In this document: piece after piece, positions 34,301-43,023 of the stretch
How positions within the stretch are numbered: the stretch's first letter is position 1
Layout: each line of letters starts with the position of its first letter
The notes under the pieces: generated by a model
Told to the model about the DNA's origin: nothing
The model's database searches: none
What the model saw: only the letters and a program-made list of their open reading frames with translations
Program-made: the position numbers and the translations under genes
Assembly: GCF_014897675.1 (NCBI RefSeq)
Contig: NZ_JABUXU010000023.1
Span: 1 to 45,329 of the forward strand
Source of the DNA: Advenella sp. FME57
Lineage (GTDB): Bacteria > Pseudomonadota > Gammaproteobacteria > Burkholderiales > Burkholderiaceae_B
Length of the DNA stretch: 45,329 bases
Direction: 5' to 3'

Positions 34301-35827
34301 TTATTTTGCCGTTGGCATTGCAAATTCCGCGCCTTTATCAATGCTTTGCGGCCAGCGCTGCATGATGGATTTTTGGCGTGTATAAAAGCGTACGCCTTCC
34401 TCACCGTAAGCATGCATATCGCCGAACAGGCTTTTTTTCCAGCCGCCGAAACCGTGCCATGCCATTGGCACCGGAATAGGCACGTTGATGCCGACCATGC
34501 CAACCAGAATACGACGTGAAAATTCTCTGGCCGTATGCCCGTCGCTGGTAAAGCACGATACGCCATTGCCGAATTCGTGGTCATTGATCAGATTGATCGC
34601 TTCGCCCAGGTCTTTGACACGGATGCATGCAAGCACGGGGCCAAAGATCTCTTCCCTGTAGATTCGCATGTCAGCCGTAACATTGTCAAACAGTGTGCCG
34701 CCGGTGAAAAAGCCTTCCTCATTGCCGGCGACCTTATGGCCGCGTCCATCAACCACCAGAGTAGCGCCTTCCTGTACGCCGATTTCAATGTACGATTCGA
34801 TTTTTTCCAGCGACTGACGGGTAACGATGGGCCCCATTTCGGCTTTCGGATTCATGCCATCTGCAATAACAAGTTGTTTGGCCCTTTCGGCAACCCGCTC
34901 GACAATCGTATCGGCAATGTCGCCAACCAGCACGGCCACCGAAATCGCCATGCAGCGCTCGCCAGCAGAGCCGTACGCGGCGCCGATCAGAGCGTCGACG
35001 GTGCGGTCGATGTCGGCATCGGGCATGACGACCATATGGTTTTTGGCGCCGCCCAGCGCCTGGACCCGCTTGCCAAAGTGAGCGGCGCGCTCGCTGATGT
35101 AGTGTGCAATCGGCGTGGAGCCGACAAAACTGACAGCAGAGACGTCGGGATGCTCCAGAATGGCATCCACGGCAGGTTTGCCGCCCTGAATCACGTTGAA
35201 GACCCCGTCGGGCAGGCCGGCTTCCTTGAACAGGCGCGCCATGAACAGGGACGCACTGGGGTCACGCTCGCTGGGTTTAAGCACAAAGGTGTTGCCTGCT
35301 GCAATTGCTACCGGGAACATCCAGCACGGCACCATGCAGGGAAAGTTAAATGGCGTAATGCCGGCAACGACACCCAGGGGCTGGCGCATGGTCCAGTTGT
35401 CGATACCCGTGGACACCTGATCAGTGAAGTCGCCTTTGAGCAGTTGAGGAATGCCGCAAGCAAATTCGATTACATCGATACCGCGGGCAACTTCGCCCTG
35501 GGCATCGCTGAAGACTTTGCCGTGTTCGGCCGTAATAATGGCTGCTAGCGTATCGGCGTGTTCATGCATTAAACCGAGAAACCGATTCATAATGCGCGCC
35601 CGGCGAATGGGGGGGATATTGGCCCACTGTGTTGCTGCAGCCTTGGCCGCGCTGACCGCAAGGTTTACCTCGTTGGCGCCCGAGAGCACAACGTGGCGTG
35701 CTGTCTGACCGGTGGCAGGATTGAACACGGCCTGTTTTTCTGTGGATTGGGGCGTAACGGTGCTGCCATTGATATAGTTGACGACATCGGTGCTGTCTGT
35801 AAAAGCGGCTGTGGCTGGGGAATTCAT
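34301..35827 (-). CDS. mmsA: CoA-acylating methylmalonate-semialdehyde dehydrogenase
   Basis: I choose the ATG at 35827 (508 residues), which follows AAGGAG; the longer frame adds 19 residues of no family resemblance. It is an aldehyde dehydrogenase of the MmsA type: [16 protein letters not shown] (157-172), [17 protein letters not shown], the catalytic Cys292 in GSAGERCMA, and Asn in place of the general-base glutamate (LGGAKNH), as expected for the CoA-dependent group. It turns methylmalonate semialdehyde or malonate semialdehyde into propionyl-CoA or acetyl-CoA in valine, beta-alanine or inositol breakdown. A LysR gene is divergent from it. Confidence 0.92.
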   Translation of the reverse strand: MNSPATAAFTDSTDVVNYINGSTVTPQSTEKQAVFNPATGQTARHVVLSGANEVNLAVSAAKAAATQWANIPPIRRARIMNRFLGLMHEHADTLAAIITAEHGKVFSDAQGEVARGIDVIEFACGIPQLLKGDFTDQVSTGIDNWTMRQPLGVVAGITPFNFPCMVPCWMFPVAIAAGNTFVLKPSERDPSASLFMARLFKEAGLPDGVFNVIQGGKPAVDAILEHPDVSAVSFVGSTPIAHYISERAAHFGKRVQALGGAKNHMVVMPDADIDRTVDALIGAAYGSAGERCMAISVAVLVGDIADTIVERVAERAKQLVIADGMNPKAEMGPIVTRQSLEKIESYIEIGVQEGATLVVDGRGHKVAGNEEGFFTGGTLFDNVTADMRIYREEIFGPVLACIRVKDLGEAINLINDHEFGNGVSCFTSDGHTAREFSRRILVGMVGINVPIPVPMAWHGFGGWKKSLFGDMHAYGEEGVRFYTRQKSIMQRWPQSIDKGAEFAMPTAK

Positions 35828-35902
35828 ACTCGGCTCCTTGATGATGATGGCACCAGTATAGACACGGCAAAGCGACGCGATCAATAGGCCAGTTGTGGAT
35901 TA

Positions 35903-35924
35903 ATTGTTCAAAATAATGGACAAT
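35903..35924. promoter_or_regulatory. Candidate LysR operator at the mmsA/LysR divergent promoter
   Basis: ATTGTTC (35903-35909) and GGACAAT (35918-35924) are inverted with six of seven positions paired and an 8-base spacer. It lies directly before the LysR start at 35931, which would suit autorepression. Confidence 0.4.
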
Positions 35925-35930
35925 GAGGGT

Positions 35931-36863
35931 ATGAAAAATTTGAAAAACGAACCCTTGTGGTCTCATATCTACTGGCTTGGCATGCTGGAGGTCGCCGGCA
36001 GCTATACTGCTGCTGCCCAACGGCTGGGGGTTAGCAAGGCGGCCATGAGCCAGCGTATACAGGAACTGGAAAGTGCCCTGGGTATTGCGCTGGTTCAGCG
36101 CACGACGCGCAGCGTGAGGCTGACCGAAGCCGGGCGCGAACTGGTTGCCGAAACCAGACCGGCATTCAGCAGCATCGAAACCGGATGCGCCCGCATCCGC
36201 GAACTGGCCGATACACCCCAGGGCATTATTCGCCTGACTGCACCGGTGGCGCTGGCCCGCCAGCAGATTATTCCTCGCCTTCCCGCCTTCATGCGCCAGT
36301 ACCCGCAAATCCGCATCGACATTGAACTGTCCGATCATATCAGCCCACTGGCGCAGGAAGGTTTTGACCTTGCCGTTCGCCATTCTTCCACTGTGCCGGA
36401 AACCTATGTCGCCTGGAAGCTTTGCACCACCAGAACACTGTTGCTTGCCAGCCGGGAATATCTGAAAACGCACCCCCGGCCGGTGCGGCCGCAGGATCTG
36501 GCCGATCACAACTGTCTTACCTATTTGCGCTCCGGGGGGCAGCCGGCCTGGCATTTCGAGAGCCGCAGATCATCGTCGCGGCGGGTGAGCGTGCAGGTCA
36601 ACGGCTCATTTGCAGCCAACAACAGTGAGACACTTAGGGAAATGGTGCTGGCGCACCAGGGTATCGCGCTGGTGCCCGATTTTTCGGTAGCAAGAGAGCT
36701 GGATCGGGGCACGCTTGTTGAACTGCTGCCGCAATGGCAGTCGGTCAGTGTCTTTGGTGACCATATCTATGCGCTGCGTCCGTATAGCCCGCATGTGCCA
36801 GGCATTATCCGGCTACTGGTGGATTACCTGAAGGCATCGTTTCGGGAACAATCTTTTCTGTAG
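35931..36863 (+). CDS. LysR-family transcriptional regulator
   Basis: The chosen ATG at 35931 (310 residues) is close behind GAGG; the ATG at 35916 is an alternative that would place the operator-like dyad inside the gene. The helix-turn-helix is in GMLEVAGSYTAAAQRLGVSKAAMSQRIQELESALG and the CrgA/DsdC-like ligand domain follows (GIIRLTAPVALARQQIIPRLPAFM). It is divergent from mmsA and likely controls it, which is inferred from position. Confidence 0.87.
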   Translation: MKNLKNEPLWSHIYWLGMLEVAGSYTAAAQRLGVSKAAMSQRIQELESALGIALVQRTTRSVRLTEAGRELVAETRPAFSSIETGCARIRELADTPQGIIRLTAPVALARQQIIPRLPAFMRQYPQIRIDIELSDHISPLAQEGFDLAVRHSSTVPETYVAWKLCTTRTLLLASREYLKTHPRPVRPQDLADHNCLTYLRSGGQPAWHFESRRSSSRRVSVQVNGSFAANNSETLREMVLAHQGIALVPDFSVARELDRGTLVELLPQWQSVSVFGDHIYALRPYSPHVPGIIRLLVDYLKASFREQSFL

Positions 36864-36967
36864 ACTCATTCTCTTGAGCGTTGCCATTGCGATGAGTGGC
36901 CGATCAGCAAATACTTGTTAAAATCAACGCATCAAACCCGTAATGACATTGAAACCGGCAGGTGCAA

Positions 36968-37918
36968 ATGAAATACGTTGATTATTACAAGACCCTTGGT
37001 ATAGAGCGCAATGCGACCGAGGCACAGATCAAGAAGGCCTATCGCAGCCTGGCTCACAAATATCATCCCGATATATCCAAGGAGCCCGACGCCGAGACTA
37101 AATTCAAGGAAGTGGCCGAGGCCTACACCACGCTGAAGGACCCGGAGAAACGCGCAGCCTATGACAATCTTGGTCAGCATCGGCAGGGCGACGATTTTGT
37201 GCCACCGCATCAATGGCAACAGCATTTTCATGAATCCTCCGAAGACTTTTCAGATGTGGACCTGTCCGATCTGCTAAAGGCGTTTGCCGAGGCGCAGCGC
37301 GAAGGGGCGGCCAATTATGCCAATCGTGCGCGCCATGGAGAAACTTTTGAATTCACCATGCCGGTTACACTGGAGCAAATTTATAACGGCGCCGAAACCG
37401 AGATTTCCGTTGCAGTCCCCGATTATGACAGCCAGGGCCTGTTACATCGCGTGCCGAAAACCTTTCGCATCCGCATTCCCAAGGGCGCGGCCGATGGCCA
37501 GCGCTTGCGCCTGGCCGGCAAGGGCGGGCAGGGCATGAATGGCGGCCAGCCCGGAGACCTGTTCGTGATCATGAAGTTGCAGCCACATAGGTATTTTCAG
37601 GTAAACGGCAATGATCTGGCGCTTGAAGTGCCGTTGGCCCCATGGGAGGCGGTGCTGGGGGCGAGCGTGGAAATTCCCACGCTGGGCGGTCCGGTGTCGC
37701 TGACCATTCCGCCCGGTACGGTGGCTGGCCGTAAAATGCGCCTTTCCAAAAGAGGTCTTCCGGGCAGTGGCAACGTACAAGGCGATATGTATGCGGTCAT
37801 CACAATTGAAGTCCCCACATCGGTGAGCGAACGTGAGAAGGCGCTATACACCGAACTGGCTGCCGCGTCCTCGGGGTTTGAACCGCGCAGGCAGCGTTTT
37901 GCAGGAGGCCAATCATGA
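36968..37918 (+). CDS. cbpA: Curved-DNA-binding J-domain co-chaperone CbpA
   Basis: I choose the ATG at 36968 (316 residues). It has a J domain (about 1-67) with HPD at 33-35 in KYHPDIS, a short linker without a zinc finger or long Gly/Phe stretch, and a two-part C-terminal domain (about 110-310) with [21 protein letters not shown]. This is CbpA, a DnaK co-chaperone that also binds curved DNA. Its stop overlaps the next start (ATGA), so it is coupled to cbpM. Confidence 0.93.
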   Translation: MKYVDYYKTLGIERNATEAQIKKAYRSLAHKYHPDISKEPDAETKFKEVAEAYTTLKDPEKRAAYDNLGQHRQGDDFVPPHQWQQHFHESSEDFSDVDLSDLLKAFAEAQREGAANYANRARHGETFEFTMPVTLEQIYNGAETEISVAVPDYDSQGLLHRVPKTFRIRIPKGAADGQRLRLAGKGGQGMNGGQPGDLFVIMKLQPHRYFQVNGNDLALEVPLAPWEAVLGASVEIPTLGGPVSLTIPPGTVAGRKMRLSKRGLPGSGNVQGDMYAVITIEVPTSVSEREKALYTELAAASSGFEPRRQRFAGGQS

Positions 37919-38247
37919 GTGTGCAGATTACTGAAACCATCTGGCTGAACCAGGACGAAGTGTGTTCGCTGCAGCATGTGGCGGCCGTTTCAGGCTTGAG
38001 TGAAGCCGATGTAATGGAGCTGGTAGAGACCGGCGTACTTTCGCCCGTGAGCGGTCAAACGGACTCGGGCATGTTTTATTCCGAATGTATTGTGGTGGCG
38101 CGCAAGGCGCGACGGCTGCGCGACGACTTTGACCTGAATGCCGATGGTGTAGCGCTGGTGCTCAATTTGCTGCGTCGGGTGGATGCGCTGGAATCCGAAT
38201 TGCTGGCATTGCAGCCGGCTGCCAGGCGCGGCAGCCAGCCAAAGTAA
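37915..38247 (+). CDS. cbpM: CbpM-like modulator of CbpA
   Basis: The 110-residue protein has an N-terminal MerR-like helix-turn-helix ([35 protein letters not shown]) and a C-terminal helix-rich part. It overlaps cbpA by 4 bases. CbpM binds the CbpA J domain and inhibits its activity; the pair is conserved in proteobacteria. Confidence 0.87.
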   Translation: MSVQITETIWLNQDEVCSLQHVAAVSGLSEADVMELVETGVLSPVSGQTDSGMFYSECIVVARKARRLRDDFDLNADGVALVLNLLRRVDALESELLALQPAARRGSQPK

Positions 38248-38307
38248 CCACATCTGCAATTTGAACAGGCCGCGGCGATGGCCGGGCCGCGTTGTGTTCA
38301 GCAGTGT

Positions 38308-39294
38308 TTAGTATTGATACCGCTCCTGGGAATAGGCGGAGCGGTGTTTTACGCAATAGTCCTTGAGTGACTGGATAAATCTCGTATCCACATCACGTTT
38401 GTGCCTGTCCTTCAGGCTGAACAGGGCGATGGGTGACAGCGTCCACTGCAGCGACCAGGGAACCACGGCCACGCCGGCAATGCGCACCAGTTCTTCGGCA
38501 ATATCATTGGGCACGATCGAGACCACATGATCACGCGCAGCGATGATTTCACCGGTCAGTTTTGCCGACAGGCTTTCTATGAGTGGCTGCGGGGGCACCA
38601 CGCCGGCGCTCAGAAACATATCGGCCACCTGCTCGCGCAAGGGCGCAGGGGCGGGTTCAAGAATCCAGTCCAGCTCTGCCAGATGTCGCCAGTCGGCCCG
38701 GCGCTGGCCAAGTCGGGCCGCCAGTTCGCGGTTGGTAATAAGGCGCGGTGACTGGTAATAAAGTACTTCCTGCTGCAGTCCGGTCATATCCAGGGATGCC
38801 GAAGCCCGTCCTATCACAAAATCCAGCGCGTGCTCCCTTAGCATCGTCATCAGGCTGCGGCTGGTGCCATCATGTATGGTAACGGTCATCCGTTGGCGCT
38901 CGGGCAGGGTGCGCTCAAGCGCCGCAGACAGCATTTGCCCGGGAATGAAGGGAATGGCGCCCACATGCAGGTGGGCAATGCGGCCGGCATTGACCGCCGT
39001 CATTTCACGGGAGAGTGCGCTGACGTCGTGCAACATGCTGCGGGCACGCGTAAGCAGTACCTTGCCGGCGGCTGTCGGCGTCATGCCGCGTCCGGTACGC
39101 TCAAACAGGGGCACGCCAAACATATCTTCCAGTTCAGCCAATGCGTGGGTGACGGCAGGCTGGCTGGTGCCCATTTGCTGGGCAACGCGGGTTAGCGCCC
39201 CCAGTTCGCCGATGTGAAGCAGCAAGGTGAGGTGGCGCATTTTCAGGCGACCCGCGAGTCTGTGTTCAAGCGTATCCGCAGTCGGTGTGTTCAA
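38308..39294 (-). CDS. LysR-family transcriptional regulator
   Basis: The 328-residue protein has a helix-turn-helix in LLLHIGELGALTRVAQQMGTSQPAVTHALAELEDMFG and a ligand domain with IAHLHVGAIPFIPGQMLSAALERTLP. It is divergent from maeB with 111 bases between. A TGATATATCA palindrome (39318-39327) in that gap may be part of its binding site. Whether it controls maeB is inferred from position. Confidence 0.88.
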   Translation of the reverse strand: MNTPTADTLEHRLAGRLKMRHLTLLLHIGELGALTRVAQQMGTSQPAVTHALAELEDMFGVPLFERTGRGMTPTAAGKVLLTRARSMLHDVSALSREMTAVNAGRIAHLHVGAIPFIPGQMLSAALERTLPERQRMTVTIHDGTSRSLMTMLREHALDFVIGRASASLDMTGLQQEVLYYQSPRLITNRELAARLGQRRADWRHLAELDWILEPAPAPLREQVADMFLSAGVVPPQPLIESLSAKLTGEIIAARDHVVSIVPNDIAEELVRIAGVAVVPWSLQWTLSPIALFSLKDRHKRDVDTRFIQSLKDYCVKHRSAYSQERYQY

Positions 39295-39317
39295 TTTTTA
39301 AGCAGATATAAGGTAAT

Positions 39318-39327
39318 TGATATATCA
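39318..39327. promoter_or_regulatory. Palindrome in the LysR/maeB divergent region
   Basis: TGATATATCA is a perfect 10-base palindrome in an AT-rich promoter region. It may form part of a LysR operator, though the spacing differs from T-N11-A. Confidence 0.3.
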
Positions 39328-39405
39328 GTATCATAATTGAAAATAATTTACTTATAAAGAAAGTCTAAACTGGCTGCAAAATCAATTCTTCAGGAGGCTA
39401 CCGCC

Positions 39406-41697
39406 ATGAGTACCATCGATCGTCAATCCGCGCTGGATTATCACGAATTTCCCGTGCCAGGCAAAATTTCCATTACCGCTTCTAAACCGCTGGTAACCCA
39501 GCGGGATCTAGGGCTCGCGTATACGCCCGGTGTAGCGGCTGCCTGTGAAGAAATCGTGACTGACCCGCTCAATGCATTCCGCTATACCGCACGTGGCAAC
39601 CTGGTCGGCGTCATCAGTAACGGCACCGCCGTGCTTGGCCTGGGAAATATCGGCGCACTGGCCTCCAAGCCGGTAATGGAAGGCAAGGCCGTTCTGTTCA
39701 AGAAGTTTGCCGGACTGGATGTTTTCGATATTGAGATCAATGAAACCGATCCGGACAAGCTGGTAGAGATTATTGCTGGGCTTGAGGCCACCTTTGGCGG
39801 GATCAACCTGGAAGATATCAAGGCACCGGAATGTTTCGAGGTGGAGCGCAAACTGCGTGAGCGCATGAGTATTCCCGTGTTTCATGACGATCAGCATGGC
39901 ACCGCGATTACCGTTGCGGCTGCCTTTATCAATGGCCTGACGGTGGTCGGCAAGGACATTGCAAGTGTAAGGGTGGTGTCGTCTGGAGCAGGCGCGGCAG
40001 CGCTGGCATGCCTGGATCTGATGGTGGATCTGGGCCTGCCGCTGGAAAATGTATTCGTGACGGACATCGACGGGGTAGTCTATGAGGGACGCAATACGCC
40101 CATGGGCCCTGAAATGCAGCGCTTTGCGCAGAAAACCGAGCACCGCACGCTGGCCGATGTGATCGATGGCGCCGATGTATTTCTGGGCTTGTCCGCCGGT
40201 GGCGTACTCAAGCCCGAGATGGTCAAAGCCATGGCGGCACGCCCGCTGATCCTGGCCCTGGCCAATCCGAACCCGGAAATCATGCCGGAAGTCGCATTGG
40301 CTGTGCGTGACGACGTGGTCATGGCCACCGGCCGCTCCGATTTTCCCAATCAGGTCAATAACGTACTGTGCTTCCCTTATATTTTCCGCGGGGCACTGGA
40401 TGTGGGCGCCACGACAATCACACGTGAAATGGAAAAAGCCGCGGTCTATGCGATTGCCGGGCTGGCCAAAGAAGAAATCAGCGATGTGGTCGCAACCGCC
40501 TATGGTGGCTATGATCTGTCGTTTGGACCAGAGTATCTGATCCCCAAGCCTTTCGATCCTCGCCTGATTGTCCGGGTGGCACCTGCTGTGGCCAAGGCGG
40601 CCATGGAAAGCGGCGTGGCAACACGTCCGCTGCATGATCTGGAGGCCTATGCCGAAAGACTGCAGCAGTTTGTGTATCACTCAGGCGCTTTCATGAAGCC
40701 GCTGTTTGCGTCGGCCAAGCAGATTGTCCGCGACGGAGGCAAGGCGCGCATTGTCTTTACCGAAGGGGAAGACGAGCGCGTATTGCGTGCGGTACAGGTC
40801 GTGGTTGATGAAAAGCTGGCGCGCCCGATCCTGGTAGGTCGTCCTTCTGTGTTGCTGGCTCGTATTGAAAAATATGGGCTGCGTCTGAAACTGGGTGAGG
40901 ACGTGGAAGTGACCAATCCGGAATTTGACTCACGCTTTCATCAGTATTGGACCAATTATTGGGAAGTTATGTGCCGCCGCGGTATCACAAAGGAAATGGC
41001 GCGCGTGGAAATGCGTCGTCGTCTGACTCTGATCGGCGCCATGATGGTTCATGTCGGCGATGCCGATGGCATGATCTGCGGCACGGTGGGAGCCTATCAC
41101 GAGCATTTGCGATTCGTTGATCAGATGATCGGTAAGAAACCCGGCGCAACGTCGTATGCGGCCATGAATATTCTGCTGCTCGATCAGCGCATGGTGGCGC
41201 TGGTCGATACCCACATCAATGATGATCCTACCGCCGAACAGATTGCCGAGTACACCCTGGCTGCGGCGCGGGTACTCGCGCAGATGGACGTTGTGCCCAA
41301 GGTGGCATTGCTGTCACGCTCCAATTTCGGCTCAGGCAGTTCGGCCTCTGGAGACAAGATGCGGCGTGCGCTGGAGCTGGTGCGGGCACAGGATCCGGAA
41401 CTGGAAGTTGACGGTGAAATGCATGGCGACTGCGCTTTGAATGAAGTGCTGCGCGAGCGCATTCTGCCTTCATCGACATTGAAGGGATCAGCCAACCTGC
41501 TGGTCTGCCCCAATGTCGACTCAGGCAATATTGCCTATAACCTGTTGAAAACCGTGGCCGGAGGCAACGTGGCGGTCGGGCCGTTCCTGCTGGGTGTGAA
41601 TGCACCTGTGCATATCCTGACCTCAAGCTCTACTGTCCGGCGCATCGTCAATATGGCTGCGCTGACGGTTATTGATGCGAATCGCGTCGAGAGCTGA
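39406..41697 (+). CDS. maeB: NADP-dependent malic enzyme with C-terminal phosphotransacetylase domain
   Basis: The 763-residue protein has the MaeB build. The N-terminal malic enzyme half (about 1-425) has Tyr39 (LAYTPGVA) and Lys94 ([11 protein letters not shown]) as catalytic residues, [14 protein letters not shown], and an NAD(P) fold ([23 protein letters not shown]). The C-terminal half (about 430-763) resembles phosphate acetyltransferase and is usually regulatory, binding acetyl-CoA. It turns malate into pyruvate and CO2 and makes NADPH. AGGAGG-like GGAGG lies before the ATG. Pyruvate-producing sulfolactate and CoA pathways nearby are not directly linked. Confidence 0.94.
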   Translation: MSTIDRQSALDYHEFPVPGKISITASKPLVTQRDLGLAYTPGVAAACEEIVTDPLNAFRYTARGNLVGVISNGTAVLGLGNIGALASKPVMEGKAVLFKKFAGLDVFDIEINETDPDKLVEIIAGLEATFGGINLEDIKAPECFEVERKLRERMSIPVFHDDQHGTAITVAAAFINGLTVVGKDIASVRVVSSGAGAAALACLDLMVDLGLPLENVFVTDIDGVVYEGRNTPMGPEMQRFAQKTEHRTLADVIDGADVFLGLSAGGVLKPEMVKAMAARPLILALANPNPEIMPEVALAVRDDVVMATGRSDFPNQVNNVLCFPYIFRGALDVGATTITREMEKAAVYAIAGLAKEEISDVVATAYGGYDLSFGPEYLIPKPFDPRLIVRVAPAVAKAAMESGVATRPLHDLEAYAERLQQFVYHSGAFMKPLFASAKQIVRDGGKARIVFTEGEDERVLRAVQVVVDEKLARPILVGRPSVLLARIEKYGLRLKLGEDVEVTNPEFDSRFHQYWTNYWEVMCRRGITKEMARVEMRRRLTLIGAMMVHVGDADGMICGTVGAYHEHLRFVDQMIGKKPGATSYAAMNILLLDQRMVALVDTHINDDPTAEQIAEYTLAAARVLAQMDVVPKVALLSRSNFGSGSSASGDKMRRALELVRAQDPELEVDGEMHGDCALNEVLRERILPSSTLKGSANLLVCPNVDSGNIAYNLLKTVAGGNVAVGPFLLGVNAPVHILTSSSTVRRIVNMAALTVIDANRVES

Positions 41698-41743
41698 TCG
41701 CCCTGGCCGTCTCCTGCAATATTTCATCTGTGTATCGCCCAGA

Positions 41744-42136
41744 TTGGGCGATACAGCGGTCATGTTTGACGCTGCGCCTGCGATCAAGCCCCGCGTTCAG
41801 GGTGGCCGTCTTAACGTATTCGGCGTGGCCAATAAAAGCGGATCTCAGGCATTTTCCGGCGTAAAGCCGCTGGCGGAACTGGGCGTGCCTGGTTTTGATG
41901 CAACGGCCTGGATCGCGCTGCTTGCGCCTGCCGGTACGCCGGACGATATAGTGCGGGTGTTGAACGAAGCCATGCAAAAAATCCTGCAGGATCCACAATT
42001 GAAAAGCAAACTGGCGGCCATAGGCAATGAAGTATTCATCGCTTCGCCGCAGGACAGTCAGGCATTTATTGAAAAAGAAATTAAATTCTGGGACGAGGCC
42101 GCAGAGGCATCCGGCGTGAAACCCAGTAAACTATAA
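41744..42136 (+). pseudogene. 3' remnant of a TTT-family receptor (Bug) gene
   Basis: The frame ending at 42136 encodes only the C-terminal part of a TTT receptor: GDTAVMFDAAPAIKPRVQGG (close to the usual end of lobe 2), then GVPGFDATAWIALLAPAGTP, and KSKLAAIGNEVFIASPQDSQAFIEKEIKFW. The signal peptide and the first lobe are missing and there is no second start with a ribosome binding site. Intact receptors in this window are about 320-335 residues; this has about 130. The break lies less than 50 bases after the maeB stop, so a deletion removed the 5' part at that junction. Confidence 0.8.
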
Positions 42137-42452
42137 AGCACCAACGGTCGTATGGCGTTGACGCTGCCGGATTTGGCTAGGTAATGCGCTGGTCATACTG
42201 TGCTGGTAAGTTGGCTGTTATTGTTGCCAGCGACGGGCATGCAACAGTAAACTGATACGGCGGCTACGATCATGGCGTGCCTGTACACATGTACATATGT
42301 ACACATATACGCAGGCGCCATGCTGCATATACACGATTGAGGTAACGGGCAATACGGGCCAAACAACGTACGCGCTTGCTGGTTTTGCGTGTTCAATCAC
42401 AAATGTAAATGCCGATTGCTCTTGTCGTTCTGACTGGATCAGGAGATTCATC
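42137..42452. other. Intergenic region with short tandem repeats
   Basis: No gene is visible. It holds a tandem 8-base repeat (42283-42306) and otherwise unremarkable sequence leading to the promoter region of the VOC gene. A long in-frame extension of the VOC gene into this region starts at 42297 but lacks a ribosome binding site. Confidence 0.5.
42283..42306. repeat. Three tandem GTACAYAT octamers with an internal palindrome
   Basis: GTACACAT, GTACATAT and GTACACAT stand directly one after the other. The middle copy forms the 14-base palindrome TGTACATATGTACA (42290-42303). It lies 147 bases upstream of the VOC start and could be a regulator site. Confidence 0.7.
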
Positions 42453-42881
42453 ATGTTGGAAAAAAGTGCAATTATTCCCTGTCTGCGGTACAAGGATGCG
42501 CCCGCAGCGATTCGTTTTCTGTGCGAGGCATTCGGATTTACCCAGCACGCGATCTACGCGGACGAAAAAGACCCGAATATCATTCATCATGCCCAACTGG
42601 TTATTGGCAACAATATGATCATGTTGGGCAGTGACCGGGAGTCGCCAGCTAAGGACCTGTACCAATGGCTGACACCCGACGAGGCCCGCGGTATCACCAT
42701 GTGCATTTGCATGCATGTTGATGACCCCGATGCCCACGCTGATCATGCGGCCAAGTGCGGTGCCATTATTATCCAGCCGCCTTACGATAACTCGGGCTAC
42801 CCGGGGCGTTCCTATGATGCCAAAGACATGGAAGGAAATATCTGGAATTTCACCAGTTATGATCCGTGGCAGCCGTCGTGA
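42453..42881 (+). CDS. VOC (glyoxalase/PhnB-like) family protein
   Basis: The ATG at 42453 (142 residues) follows AGGAG. The protein shows the VOC pattern IIPCLRYKDAPAAIRFLCEAFGFTQ at the start, a middle ITMCICMHVDDPDAHADHAAKCGAIIIQPP, and the end GRSYDAKDMEGNIWNFTSYDPW, as in PhnB-like/YdcJ-type glyoxalase-fold proteins. Substrate unknown. It stands alone between the receptor remnant and the TIR gene. Confidence 0.85.
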   Translation: MLEKSAIIPCLRYKDAPAAIRFLCEAFGFTQHAIYADEKDPNIIHHAQLVIGNNMIMLGSDRESPAKDLYQWLTPDEARGITMCICMHVDDPDAHADHAAKCGAIIIQPPYDNSGYPGRSYDAKDMEGNIWNFTSYDPWQPS

Positions 42882-43023
42882 ACATGCTGCGATAACACAA
42901 GCGCCATAAAGAACTCACAATCCGATACATCATTTTGCCGTAAACCGGGTGGCCGGCTATTGTCTATGGCGCCGATCTACAGTAAAACCATGGCTTGGGA
43001 GCCTGTCAGCATAAATAGATAAT

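Noticed and set aside
35562-36554. 330-codon frame spanning mmsA 5' end and the divergent LysR gene
   Set aside because: It crosses two well-supported genes and their promoter region and has no family resemblance.
38248-38307. GC-rich hairpin between cbpM and the convergent LysR gene as a terminator
   Set aside because: Pairing around GGCC/CGCG is short and no T-run follows on either strand.
39508-40680. 390-codon open frame antisense to maeB
   Set aside because: maeB is certain on the plus strand; the antisense frame is composition-driven.
42283-42306. Short CRISPR-like repeat
   Set aside because: The octamers are directly adjacent with no spacers and only three copies; this is a tandem repeat, not an array.
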